Shown piece by piece: positions 36,231-46,521 of a stretch of DNA of 64,000 bases; the stretch's first letter is position 1, and each line of letters opens with the position of its first letter. The stretch is from JAJRTA01 sp965603125 (GTDB taxonomy: Bacteria > Zixibacteria > MSB-5A5 > GN15 > FEB-12). The translations under genes were made by a program, and so were the position numbers. The stretch covers positions 1 to 64,000 of the forward strand of contig CBFDBU010000016.1 in NCBI GenBank assembly GCA_965603125.1, given 5' to 3'. The notes below the pieces were generated by a model. The model worked only from the letters and a program-made list of their open reading frames with translations, made no database searches and was not told the origin of the DNA.

Positions 36231-36529
36231 TGTTCCCATACCTGGCATTGTCGGCGGTCCTCTTTTCGATCGGTCTCTTCGGTGTTCTGACACGCCGCAA
36301 CGTGATCGGCATCCTCATGTCGCTGGAGTTGATGTTCAACGCCGCCAATATCAACTTCGTCGCCTTCAACAGATTCGTGGCCACTGACGGACTCGTCGGG
36401 CAGATGTTTGCCATTTTCATCGTCGTGGTAGCGGCGGCGGAAGCTGTAGTAGGGCTGTCTATCGTACTGTTGATCTATCGTAACTGGCGCGGCATCGGCA
36501 CCGACAACATTCATGTCATGAAGTGGTAG
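36230..36529 (+). CDS. nuoK: Complex I subunit K (NuoK)
   Basis: NuoK is a three-helix membrane subunit with buried Glu residues in the proton path. The 99-residue protein shows LFSIGLFGVLTRRNVIGILM, SLELMFNAANINFVAFNR and VAAAEAVVGLSIVLLIYR, with both key Glu residues present. The length is standard. Confidence 0.95.
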   Translation: MFPYLALSAVLFSIGLFGVLTRRNVIGILMSLELMFNAANINFVAFNRFVATDGLVGQMFAIFIVVVAAAEAVVGLSIVLLIYRNWRGIGTDNIHVMKW

Positions 36530-36536
36530 GAAAGAT

Positions 36537-38627
36537 ATGACCGAATATTCATTCCTGATCGCGCTGCTACCGCTTCTGGCATTTGTCATGATTGTCTTCT
36601 TCCTGCGCTGGAAGGAACAGCTTTCGGCCGCCTTTTCGATTATGTCGATCTTAGCCTCGTGGGTTATGTCGGTGGTGGTCCTGATTGAGACCATCGCCCG
36701 CCACGGTGTCGCCTACGAGGCGTACTATAAGTTTCTCGATCTGGCCGGATTCGTGCCGGAGATCGGTATCCTGATCGATCCGCTGGCTGCCGTTATGCTG
36801 GTAGTAGTAGCCACCATCGGCGCAGCCGTCGAGATCTATTCCGTCGGCTATATGCACGGTGATCCCCTGTTCAGCCGCTTCTTCGCTTACCTTTCTCTGT
36901 TCCTGTTTTCGATGCTGGGCTTGGTGTTGGCCAACAACTTCTTCATGATCTTCATTTTCTGGGAGTTAGTGGGACTGACCAGCTACCTGCTGATCGGTTT
37001 CTGGTTTGAGAAGAAATCCGCTGCCGACGCCTGCAAGAAGGCCTTCCTGACCACCCGCGCCGGTGACCTTGGGTTTCTGGTGGGTTTGTTCATGATTGCC
37101 GTCTACGCTGGGACTTTCAACTACGGCGGTGTCTTTGAGCAGGTAGCCGCGGGAGCCATCCCGGCAGGCATTCTGACGGCCATAGCCATATTCGTCTTCT
37201 GCGGCGCGGTCGGGAAATCGGCCCAGTTCCCGCTGCATGTATGGCTGCCCGACGCCATGGAAGGCCCCACCCCGGTTTCGGCGTTGATTCACGCCGCCAC
37301 CATGGTAGCCGCCGGTGTCTATTTGGTGGCCCGGTCGATGCCTCTTTTCGTGGGGTCGGCCGAGGCGTCGATGGTGGTGGCCGTGATCGGGTTGATTACC
37401 TCGTTCATGGCGGCTTCCATAGCCCTGGTTCAAAACGACATCAAACGCGTTTTGGCGTACTCGACCATCAGCCAGTTGGGCTACATGATAATGGCCTTGG
37501 GCCTGTATGGCTACGACTATACCCAGGGTCACCACAGCGCCGGTTATCTGGCCGGGACCATGCACCTGATGACCCACGCCTTCTTCAAGGGGCTGCTCTT
37601 CCTTGCCGCCGGTTCGGTTATCCACGCCGTGCACACCAACAACATCCAGGAAATGGGCGGACTGTGGAGCAAGATGAAGCTTACCGCCCCCGCCTTCATT
37701 ATAGCCTCGCTCTCGATATCCGGGATATTCCCCCTGTCCGGCTTCTGGTCCAAGGATGAAATCATCGCTGCTACACTGAATCATCCCGTCTTCATGGTGT
37801 TTACCCTCGCCATTGCCTTTATGACCGCTTTCTACATGTTCCGCCTCTGCTTCCTGACGTTCTTCGGCAAGCCCCGCGACCAGCAGTGCTATGATCATGC
37901 CCATGAATCGCCGAGAAACATGACCTACCCGCTTGTCTTTTTGGCCTTCATGTCGATCTTTGCCGGCTGGGTGGGTATGCCCTGGCTGCCTGATTATCTC
38001 CACCTCGGCTCGTTCATGTACCACGGCCAGGCGTATCACGCGCATCCGCATTACGCCCTGATGATAATCTCGACGATCATGGCCGTTTCGGGAATCTGGC
38101 TGGCGTACCTGTTCTATTACAAGAAATCGATTTCCGCCGACAGGGTGGCCGAGAAGCTCAAGCCCTTGTATACGCTCTTGTACAACAAGTACTATATTGA
38201 TGAGATATACCAAGCGGTTATTATCGACCCCGTGATGGCCATCGCCCGGTTCATGTGGAAGTTCGACGCCGGAATCATCGACGGCCTCGTCAACGGTACC
38301 GCCTGGCTGACGGTGCTGTGGTCGGATGCCAAACAGTGGTTTGACAAGTGGATTGTCGACGGCGCCGTCAATGCGACCGGCTGGATCGTGCGGCAGGGAG
38401 CCAATGTTCTGCGGTTCGTGCAAACCGGAAGAGTCCAGGGCTACGCCGCCTTCATCCTCATGATGGTGGTGCTGGTGGTGCTGTGCAAGCTGGAGTTATC
38501 GCAGCAGGACCCGGGCTGGCCGCGCCTGGCCGCCCTGTTTGCCGCCGGGATCGGCGTGCTGATGTTGCTTTCCCGGCTCTCGGCCGCTCGTCAACGCGCC
38601 ACGGGTAATATCAAACAGGAAGAATAG
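36537..38627 (+). CDS. nuoL: Complex I subunit L (NuoL)
   Basis: NuoL is the distal antiporter-like subunit with the long lateral helix. The 696-residue protein has IFWELVGLTSYLLIGFWFEK, GKSAQFPLHVWLPDAMEGPT, SALIHAATMVAAGVYLVAR and HAFFKGLLFLAAGSVIHAVH. The extended C-terminal region with the lateral helix is present (IVDGAVNATGWIVRQGANVL). The Lys, His and Glu residues of the proton path appear kept. Confidence 0.95.
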   Translation: MTEYSFLIALLPLLAFVMIVFFLRWKEQLSAAFSIMSILASWVMSVVVLIETIARHGVAYEAYYKFLDLAGFVPEIGILIDPLAAVMLVVVATIGAAVEIYSVGYMHGDPLFSRFFAYLSLFLFSMLGLVLANNFFMIFIFWELVGLTSYLLIGFWFEKKSAADACKKAFLTTRAGDLGFLVGLFMIAVYAGTFNYGGVFEQVAAGAIPAGILTAIAIFVFCGAVGKSAQFPLHVWLPDAMEGPTPVSALIHAATMVAAGVYLVARSMPLFVGSAEASMVVAVIGLITSFMAASIALVQNDIKRVLAYSTISQLGYMIMALGLYGYDYTQGHHSAGYLAGTMHLMTHAFFKGLLFLAAGSVIHAVHTNNIQEMGGLWSKMKLTAPAFIIASLSISGIFPLSGFWSKDEIIAATLNHPVFMVFTLAIAFMTAFYMFRLCFLTFFGKPRDQQCYDHAHESPRNMTYPLVFLAFMSIFAGWVGMPWLPDYLHLGSFMYHGQAYHAHPHYALMIISTIMAVSGIWLAYLFYYKKSISADRVAEKLKPLYTLLYNKYYIDEIYQAVIIDPVMAIARFMWKFDAGIIDGLVNGTAWLTVLWSDAKQWFDKWIVDGAVNATGWIVRQGANVLRFVQTGRVQGYAAFILMMVVLVVLCKLELSQQDPGWPRLAALFAAGIGVLMLLSRLSAARQRATGNIKQEE

Positions 38628-38655
38628 CATTGAATCTGGAGGATAGATCATAGTC

Positions 38656-40149
<1,494 letters not shown>

Positions 40150-40153
40150 GACA

Positions 40154-41662
40154 ATGGAAGTTCAACTGCCCGAGTACAGCCTCAGGATCATGGCCCCGGA
40201 GATATTCCTCTTTCTCTGGGCGCTGGTCGTGTTCACTTTCGACCTGTTCACCAAGCGCCGGACGGGAACAGCGGTCGGGTATCTGGCCCTTCTGGGGCTT
40301 CTCATAACGGGCGTGCTCATGGCCGTCACGTCCTACGGCACCGGTTTCGGGAAGATGTTCTTCAACGATCCGCTCTCGCTGTTCTTCAAGATGGTGTTTG
40401 TCGGGGCAGCCTTCATGGCTATCGGCAGTTCCTTTGACATCACCCGGCAGAAGATCGTCAATCATCGGGGGGAGTTCTTCGGGCTGATTCTTCTCTCCAC
40501 TGTCGGGATGATGTTCCTGGCTTCTTCCAATGAACTGCTGTCGCTGTATATCGGGCTGGAATTGACCACGATACCTCTTTTTGTGCTGGCTGCCTTTTAC
40601 AAGGACGACAAGCTGTCGGTCGAGGCCGGTATCAAGTATTTCGTCGTGGGGGCTTTTTCCTCGGCCCTTTTGCTGTATGGGTTATCATTCCTTTATGGTC
40701 TGGCCGGCACGACCGACATCGTGGCCATGAAGATCCGCCTCGCTGAAACTCACATCGCCCACGGCAATATCGGCTTGATTCTGAGCCTGGCGGTAGTCAT
40801 GATTGTAGCCGGGTTAGGTTTCAAGCTGGCGCTGCCGCCGTTTCACCAGTGGGCGCCGGATGTCTATGAGGGTTCGCCGACGCCGATAGCGGCCTTCTTG
40901 TCCGTGGGATCCAAGGCGGCGGGGCTGGTGGCGTTCGCCAAGATATTCGTCAACGGGCTGTGGGCTTTCTGGGGCCGGGAGATGGCTCCCAACGACTGGG
41001 GTGTGCTGGTGGGCATCCTGGCCTGTGCCGCCATGGTCTACGGCAACGTGGTGGCTATCCGACAGACCGATATCAAGAGGATGTTGGCCTACTCCTCGAT
41101 TGCCCAGGCCGGGTATATCATGATCGGGATGGTGGCCATGAACGAACATGGCCTGACGGCGGTCGGCTTCTATATCTTCGCTTACATGTTCGCCAACATG
41201 GGCGCTTTCGCGGTGGTGGCGATTGTCGAGGACAGAACCGGTTCCTGCCAGATTCATCACTATCGGGGTCTGGGCTGGTCGTCACCGCTGCTGGCTCTTT
41301 CTATGGCGGTGTTTCTCCTCTCGCTGGTGGGTATCCCGCCGCTGGCCGGGTTCATGGCCAAGTACAAAGTGTTCGCGGCCGCGATCGCTATGGCCGGCAC
41401 CGGAAGCTCCTTCACCTGGCTGTACTGGCTGGTGGGCGTCGGTCTGCTTACTTCGGTGTTTGCCCTTTACTACTACGCCAATATCATCAAGCAGATGTAC
41501 TTCCATACCGAGGCTTCTCCCCACTCGATCAGGTTCAGTCTTCCTGCCTTTGGGGTAGTCCTCATCGGGCTGGTGGGGGTGGTGCTCTTCGGGATCTATG
41601 CCGAACCGATCCTGGAGTTCGCCTCGGAACTGCCGGTCATGGCGGGGGTCATACCCAGATAA
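40154..41662 (+). CDS. nuoN: Complex I subunit N (NuoN)
   Basis: NuoN is the antiporter-like subunit nearest the peripheral arm. The 502-residue protein shows LYIGLELTTIPLFVLAAFYK, KYFVVGAFSSALLLYGLSFL, KLALPPFHQWAPDVYEGSPT and AYSSIAQAGYIMIGMVAM. It is the last nuo gene. The order nuoABCDHIJKLMN is complete for 11 subunits, and nuoE, nuoF and nuoG are not present in the gaps or on either flank. Confidence 0.95.
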   Translation: MEVQLPEYSLRIMAPEIFLFLWALVVFTFDLFTKRRTGTAVGYLALLGLLITGVLMAVTSYGTGFGKMFFNDPLSLFFKMVFVGAAFMAIGSSFDITRQKIVNHRGEFFGLILLSTVGMMFLASSNELLSLYIGLELTTIPLFVLAAFYKDDKLSVEAGIKYFVVGAFSSALLLYGLSFLYGLAGTTDIVAMKIRLAETHIAHGNIGLILSLAVVMIVAGLGFKLALPPFHQWAPDVYEGSPTPIAAFLSVGSKAAGLVAFAKIFVNGLWAFWGREMAPNDWGVLVGILACAAMVYGNVVAIRQTDIKRMLAYSSIAQAGYIMIGMVAMNEHGLTAVGFYIFAYMFANMGAFAVVAIVEDRTGSCQIHHYRGLGWSSPLLALSMAVFLLSLVGIPPLAGFMAKYKVFAAAIAMAGTGSSFTWLYWLVGVGLLTSVFALYYYANIIKQMYFHTEASPHSIRFSLPAFGVVLIGLVGVVLFGIYAEPILEFASELPVMAGVIPR

Positions 41663-41676
41663 GGGCCTTTTGAACA

Positions 41677-41705
41677 TTGACATATGCCCCAGACGCGGCT
41701 ATTAT
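41677..41705 (+). promoter_or_regulatory. Promoter of the DUF502-EIIA-exchanger operon
   Basis: TTGACA at 41677-41682 and TATTAT at 41700-41705 are spaced by exactly 17 bases, a near-consensus promoter beginning 15 bases after the nuoN stop. Confidence 0.7.
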
Positions 41706-41733
41706 CCATCCGTCGGCAGACGGGTATACTTAT

Positions 41734-42387
41734 ATGGCTCTGGTTAATTCCATATTGGTGAGTGTCAAGCGCCATTTTATTTCCGGCGTTCTGGTCGTTG
41801 TTCCGCTTATTCTCACCTACATTGTTCTCAGGTTCCTGTTTGAAGCCGTCGACGGGCTCTTGCAACCGGTGGTGCACCGGGTGCTCGGATACTACGTGAC
41901 CGGCCTGGGCATCGTGACAACGCTGTTGCTGATTATTCTCACGGGCATTTTCACGCGTAACATCGTGGGCCGCAGACTGTACCGCATAGGCGACCGGTTT
42001 CTGGTGAGCACACCCATAATTCGGCCCATCTACTCGGCAGCCAAGCAGCTTCTCGAGGCGCTCACCGGACCTTCGGAGCGGTCATTCAAGCAAGTCGCCC
42101 TGGTGGAGTACCCGCGCCGGGGAGTGTTCGCCCTTTGCTTTATCGCCAACCAGGTCGACCTTAACATTGTGGGTCGCTCCGGCGAGTACGTTACCGTTTT
42201 TGTACCCTCCACCCCAACTCCCATATCAGGGGTGGTGATCATTGCGCCGGCCGATCAAGTCAGACCGGTGAACATGACGGTGGAAGAAGGTATCAAGTTC
42301 CTTGTCTCCGGGGGTGTCGCGTCACCTGAAATCATCAACGAGAAGGTCACCGTGCATAGTAAAGACAACCGAGAGGTAGTGAAGTGA
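41734..42387 (+). CDS. DUF502 family membrane protein
   Basis: This 217-residue protein has two membrane helices near the N-terminus (HFISGVLVVVPLILTYIVLR and GLGIVTTLLLIILTGIFTRN). A cytoplasmic domain follows with STPIIRPIYSAAKQLLEAL, VALVEYPRRGVFALCFIAN and VFVPSTPTPISG, which is the DUF502 pattern. Bacterial members have no agreed function, and plant relatives are membrane trafficking or cell-death proteins. The start at 41734 follows a good promoter. The stop overlaps the next gene by four bases. Confidence 0.88.
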   Translation: MALVNSILVSVKRHFISGVLVVVPLILTYIVLRFLFEAVDGLLQPVVHRVLGYYVTGLGIVTTLLLIILTGIFTRNIVGRRLYRIGDRFLVSTPIIRPIYSAAKQLLEALTGPSERSFKQVALVEYPRRGVFALCFIANQVDLNIVGRSGEYVTVFVPSTPTPISGVVIIAPADQVRPVNMTVEEGIKFLVSGGVASPEIINEKVTVHSKDNREVVK

Positions 42388-43289
42388 AACTGGCCAACCT
42401 GCTAATGGAGCGAAGGATCAATATCGATCTGGGTTCGAGAACCAAAGAGGAAGCCGTCCTCGAGTTGCTGGACATGATCAAGTCCGAAGGTATCGCTCTC
42501 GATTATGACGCCATCCTGCGGTCTATCCGGGAGCGCGAGGAGGTGGAGGACACGTCCTACGGTCGCGGCTTCGCTTTCCCCCACGCCCGTACCGACGCCG
42601 TCAGCGAACTCTATATTCTCGTCGGCCTTTCGCGTCAGGGATTGGTCAACAAGCCGCCGGACGGTATTCCCGTCCACGTGGTCTGTCTGCTCCTGACGCC
42701 TTCGACAATCGCCAAGCTGTATCTGCAGACTCTCTCCGGGCTGGCCGCCTTCGGTCGCATCCCGGGAACGCTGGAAAAGGTGCTGGCGGTGACCCGCAAA
42801 ACCGACCTGATAAAGCTGGTTTCCGACGCCAATGTTACCGTCGATAAGGAGCTGATGGTCAAGGATGTGATGCGCCACAAGGTGGCCACGGTGACACCCG
42901 ACGATACGCTCAAGAAGGTGGCCAACAAGATGTTTCAGTATCGTCTGTCCGCTCTGGCGGTAGTGGACGAAAACAATAAGCTCCTGGGGGCTATCGACGA
43001 TCGGGATCTGATCAAGGCGGCTTTGCCTGATTATCAAGCGTTGATCTCCAACCTCAATTACTCCATGGACGTGGAACCGTTTGAGGAACTCCTCAAGCAG
43101 GAGGACAAGATCAAGGTATCACAACTCTACCGGCAGGATTTCGAGGTCACCACACCTGAAACCCGGATCGTCGAAGTCGCCGCGATGATGATTTTCAAGG
43201 ACGTTAAGAGAGTTTTCGTTACTTCCGACGACAGTCTGGTCGGCATCCTTTTGAGAAAAGACATTGTCAACATGGTGATTCGGGGTTGA
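42384..43289 (+). CDS. PTS EIIA type-2 domain fused to a CBS pair
   Basis: Residues 1-150 form a fructose/mannitol-type (PtsN-like) EIIA domain with the phosphorylation motif GFAFPHAR (His67). Residues ~158-300 hold two CBS domains (VKDVMRHKVATVTPDDTL; VSQLYRQDFEVTTPETRIVE), which usually bind adenine nucleotides. No PTS membrane component is nearby, so a regulatory role joining phosphorelay and energy state is more likely than sugar uptake. It lies between a DUF502 gene and a cation exchanger gene, so control of ion transport is a reasonable guess. Confidence 0.85.
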   Translation: MKLANLLMERRINIDLGSRTKEEAVLELLDMIKSEGIALDYDAILRSIREREEVEDTSYGRGFAFPHARTDAVSELYILVGLSRQGLVNKPPDGIPVHVVCLLLTPSTIAKLYLQTLSGLAAFGRIPGTLEKVLAVTRKTDLIKLVSDANVTVDKELMVKDVMRHKVATVTPDDTLKKVANKMFQYRLSALAVVDENNKLLGAIDDRDLIKAALPDYQALISNLNYSMDVEPFEELLKQEDKIKVSQLYRQDFEVTTPETRIVEVAAMMIFKDVKRVFVTSDDSLVGILLRKDIVNMVIRG

Positions 43290-43342
43290 CGGACGAGGGG
43301 CACGCCGTGCCGCCCGGGAAACGTTACTGAGTGCGTCGCCGA

Positions 43343-44542
43343 ATGAGCTCCCGAGTCAAAAAGTACGAGACCCCCCCTACGCTCTATTACCTCATGCTGC
43401 TGACCTTTCTGGCCACCGCGCCCGGCTTCTATCTGGGTCTTACCGACGGCACGGTCTCTCCCGAAGTGGGGACACTGCTTTTCGGCATAGCCATATTCGG
43501 GGCCGCCTTCTTTCTGTGCTGGGCCGCTGAGGCGGCTCAAATCGACATCAGCGAGTCACTGGCGGTTGCCATTCTGGCCCTGCTCGCCGTTCTGCCGGAA
43601 TACGCCGTGGACTTCGTTTTCACTTGGAAGGCGGCGCACGATCCGGAACAGGCCCACTTTGCCATCGCCAACATGACCGGGGCCAACCGCCTTCTGGTGG
43701 GGCTGGGCTGGCCGGCGGTGCTGCTCATATATATTTTCGCTAAGAAGCGCAAGGAAATCGTCATGGACCGCTCCCAGAGGGTGGAGATATTCTATCTGGC
43801 CATGGCGACGGTTTACTCGTTCACGATCCCCCTCAAGGGCAGTTTGACACTTATCGACACGGTGATCCTGGTATCACTTTTCGCGCTTTATACCCGAAGA
43901 GTGGCGCAGATGGAGACGGTGGAGCCGGAGATGGTAGGCCCCGTGAAAATCATCGCCAACATGAGGGATGGCCCCCGGCGATTGGTGACGGTTCTCTTTT
44001 TCCTCTGGGCGGGGGCGGTTATCTTCCTTGTGGCCGAGCCGTTTGCCCACAGCCTTGTCAGTATGGGCCGTGAATTCGGAATCAACGAGTTCCTGCTGGT
44101 GCAGTGGCTGGCGCCGATTGCTTCAGAGTCGCCCGAGTTCATCGTGGCGGCCACATGGGCTGTGCGTGGCGCCGCCGGGTCGGCGCTTAAGGCGCTGATT
44201 TCCTCCAAGGTAAACCAGTGGACCCTGCTTGTAGGCACCATCCCGCTGGTGTTTTCCATCTCCAGCGGAGCCGTCAGGGTTTTCCCTCTCGACAGCCTGC
44301 AACAGCATGAATTGTTGCTGACGGCGGCGCAGTCCCTGTTCGGGGTGGCCGTGCTGGTGAATCTCAATCTACGACGGAGAGAGGGAATCCTGCTGGCAGC
44401 GCTGTTTTGCGCCCAACTCATAGTAGCGCAAATCCGGTTGGAGGTCATGCTGATATACCTGCTGCTGGCGGCGGTGTACCTTGTGGCCCAGCGGCGTCAT
44501 CTGATTCCGGCCCTGCACACCGGGCTGGGCCTGAAAGAATAG
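43343..44542 (+). CDS. CaCA-family Na+/Ca2+ (or cation/H+) exchanger-like protein
   Basis: This is a membrane protein of 399 residues with two alpha-repeat-like regions. The first has LAVLPEYAVDFVFTW with ANMTGANRLLVGLGW. The second has LAPIASESPEFIVAATW with SSKVNQWTLLVGTIPL. Both keep the acidic ion-site residue but differ from the classic GTSLPE / GSNIFN motifs, so the ion specificity is uncertain. The ATG at 43343 is chosen over a GTG at 43331. It ends 15 bases before the convergent phoU gene. Confidence 0.78.
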   Translation: MSSRVKKYETPPTLYYLMLLTFLATAPGFYLGLTDGTVSPEVGTLLFGIAIFGAAFFLCWAAEAAQIDISESLAVAILALLAVLPEYAVDFVFTWKAAHDPEQAHFAIANMTGANRLLVGLGWPAVLLIYIFAKKRKEIVMDRSQRVEIFYLAMATVYSFTIPLKGSLTLIDTVILVSLFALYTRRVAQMETVEPEMVGPVKIIANMRDGPRRLVTVLFFLWAGAVIFLVAEPFAHSLVSMGREFGINEFLLVQWLAPIASESPEFIVAATWAVRGAAGSALKALISSKVNQWTLLVGTIPLVFSISSGAVRVFPLDSLQQHELLLTAAQSLFGVAVLVNLNLRRREGILLAALFCAQLIVAQIRLEVMLIYLLLAAVYLVAQRRHLIPALHTGLGLKE

Positions 44543-44557
44543 CGGCCCGTATTCATG

Positions 44558-45226
44558 TCACCGCTTCTCGCGGAACCCGATCCGCGGGAAGGGATTGACA
44601 ATCGAACTGGCGATGTTGGTCAGGTGGGCGTTGATACGCTTGAGATGACGGGCATAGAGACAGAGGCAAACGGCGTCCGCGATGCTGAGTTTGTTGTTCT
44701 GACCGTGTATCATCCCGGTGATGATCGATTCCGCCTTCCTGGCCGTTTCTTCCTCGGTCAGCATGACTTCCCGCCCACGTTTCTTGTCCTGAGATTTCAG
44801 GACTTCGATGACCTTCGGGAAAATCTCATCGTTGACCTGCTCTATCTCCCGGAGGATTGTCTCGTAGACACCGCCCTTGAGCCTCTTCTTGTGCAGGCTG
44901 GCCAGCCCCACGATGTTCTTGGTGTAGTCTCCGATGCGCTCGACATCGATAACAATCGAGACCAGCGCCAGCCCCGGGGCCAGGTTCTGCGTTCCCGCAA
45001 TAGTGAGATGGGTCATCACCTGTCGGCGCACCTCCCGCTCGAACTTGTTGATCTTGCGATCCGTCTTGCGAATATCGAAGGGTAACTCGGCGGTATCGCT
45101 CTCCCGCAGGATTTTGCGGGCAGCGTCATACATCTTGTGATCAAACTCAATCATCGTCAGCGTAGTATTCAAGGCGGAGTCAAGCAGGTTCTCCGAACTG
45201 AACAGCTCTTTGAACTTCCCAAACAT
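44558..45226 (-). CDS. PhoU-like phosphate regulator
   Basis: The 222-residue protein is all helical, with the PhoU-type repeats ALNTTLTMIEFDHKMYDAAR and VIDVERIGDYTKNIVGLA. The E/DxxxD motif binds metal clusters in this family. It starts four bases after the sodium-phosphate cotransporter gene, so it probably regulates that transporter and not a Pst system. No pst genes are seen in the window. Confidence 0.85.
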   Translation of the reverse strand: MFGKFKELFSSENLLDSALNTTLTMIEFDHKMYDAARKILRESDTAELPFDIRKTDRKINKFEREVRRQVMTHLTIAGTQNLAPGLALVSIVIDVERIGDYTKNIVGLASLHKKRLKGGVYETILREIEQVNDEIFPKVIEVLKSQDKKRGREVMLTEEETARKAESIITGMIHGQNNKLSIADAVCLCLYARHLKRINAHLTNIASSIVNPFPRIGFREKR

Positions 45227-45230
45227 CTGT

Positions 45231-46355
45231 CTACTCCATAAAAAAGATTATTACTCCGGGTGTTATGAAGAACACCACGACTATATATATAAGAGGTACC
45301 AGCCGGGATTTCAAGGTCAGGTAGCTGAGTTTCTCGGCAAGGAAAATAGGTATGCTCTTAAGGGGCCAGAAGACGGCTATGCCGTACACGTTGAACGTCA
45401 GGTGGGCGAAGGCAACGCTGACGGCATCGGGGGAGCCGGTTACAAACGAGGCCAGAAAGGCTGTGATAGTAGTACCCACGTTGGCGCCCAGCAGGTACGG
45501 ATAAATCTGACGGACGGAGATGACACCCGCTCCTAACAGGGGCACTACGATTGAGGTCGTGATTGACGATGACTGCACTAACACCGTGATCACCGCCCCG
45601 AGAATGAACCCCAGCACCGGGGTTCGGAATATGAACCTCTGGAAGAACTTCTCAACGCGAGCAAGCACCAATGACCGCAGGACCTTGACGATGTAGCGCA
45701 GTGCTACAAAAAGCAACAGCAGCGCCACTGCGACGCCGAGCCATCCGCTGTCCCCGGACAGGTGAAGAATCTCCTGCGCCACTGGCTCTGTCGCGGCTTT
45801 TAGGGGCGAACCGAACTTGAGTCCTCCAAACCCGGCGAAAAGCCCCTCAAGAAGCCTGGCCGTCCTCTGTATGAGGCCGAAGTTGATCTCAAGCGGCAGC
45901 AGGACAGCGACCGCGCACACGTTGAAAAAATCATGCAGCATGGAGCCGCAAAAAGCTCTCCGGAACTCGCCCCGGCGCGAGATATGTCCCAAGGACACGA
46001 TGATGTTGGTGATGGAGGTGCCGATGTTCGCACCCATTACCATAGGAATCGCGCTCTCAAAGGACAGCACCCCTGAGGCCACCAGGCCGACGACGATCGA
46101 CGTGGTTGTAGACGACGACTGGATTATCGCCGTTGCTAAAACGCCGATCACCAGACCCACAACCGGATTCGATGTAGCGTGGAAGATAGTCTCAGCGAAA
46201 CCGCTGCCGAAGAGCTTGAAGGAGGCTCCCAGCAGCGTAATGGACAACATGAAAAGGTAGAGGAGCCCGGCTATTGCCAGGAGCTTCCAAGCCACGGAGT
46301 TCGTCGGGCCATACCAGACGCGACGGTTTGACTTCGAAGCGGGTGCGTCAACCAT
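45231..46355 (-). CDS. Na+/phosphate cotransporter (NptA/PNaS family)
   Basis: This membrane transporter imports phosphate with sodium. The 374-residue protein has the two inverted repeats of the family, each with a QSSS motif: TAIIQSSSTTTSIVVGLVAS and TVLVQSSSITTSIVVPLLGA. Each repeat also carries a GANIGTSI / GANVGTTI signature. About nine membrane helices are seen. The C-terminal PhoU-like domain of longer relatives is missing and is provided by the separate phoU-like gene downstream. Confidence 0.92.
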   Translation of the reverse strand: MVDAPASKSNRRVWYGPTNSVAWKLLAIAGLLYLFMLSITLLGASFKLFGSGFAETIFHATSNPVVGLVIGVLATAIIQSSSTTTSIVVGLVASGVLSFESAIPMVMGANIGTSITNIIVSLGHISRRGEFRRAFCGSMLHDFFNVCAVAVLLPLEINFGLIQRTARLLEGLFAGFGGLKFGSPLKAATEPVAQEILHLSGDSGWLGVAVALLLLFVALRYIVKVLRSLVLARVEKFFQRFIFRTPVLGFILGAVITVLVQSSSITTSIVVPLLGAGVISVRQIYPYLLGANVGTTITAFLASFVTGSPDAVSVAFAHLTFNVYGIAVFWPLKSIPIFLAEKLSYLTLKSRLVPLIYIVVVFFITPGVIIFFME

Positions 46356-46398
46356 GTGGGGACGTGGAAATCATTATGTCCACCTTAACATTGGCGGG

Positions 46399-46426
46399 AA
46401 TATATGGGGCCGCCAATAGCTGTCAA
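46399..46426 (-). promoter_or_regulatory. Promoter of the nptA-phoU operon
   Basis: On the minus strand, TTGACA (46426-46421) and TATATT (46404-46399) lie 16 bases apart, about 40 bases ahead of the ATG. This is a near-consensus pair. Confidence 0.65.
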
Positions 46427-46521
46427 GGTAGAATTGGCAGATTCCCTGTGGAGCCCCGGTTTTGGTCGGGTCCGGCGGGGTCTGCCGGAGGGCCGAGGAA
46501 GACTCTGCCCGAATAGGACGG

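Noticed and set aside
36966..38423. 485-codon minus-strand frame opposite nuoL
   Set aside because: nuoL is certain on the plus strand. The antisense frame has a His/Gly/Gln-rich composition typical of shadow frames.
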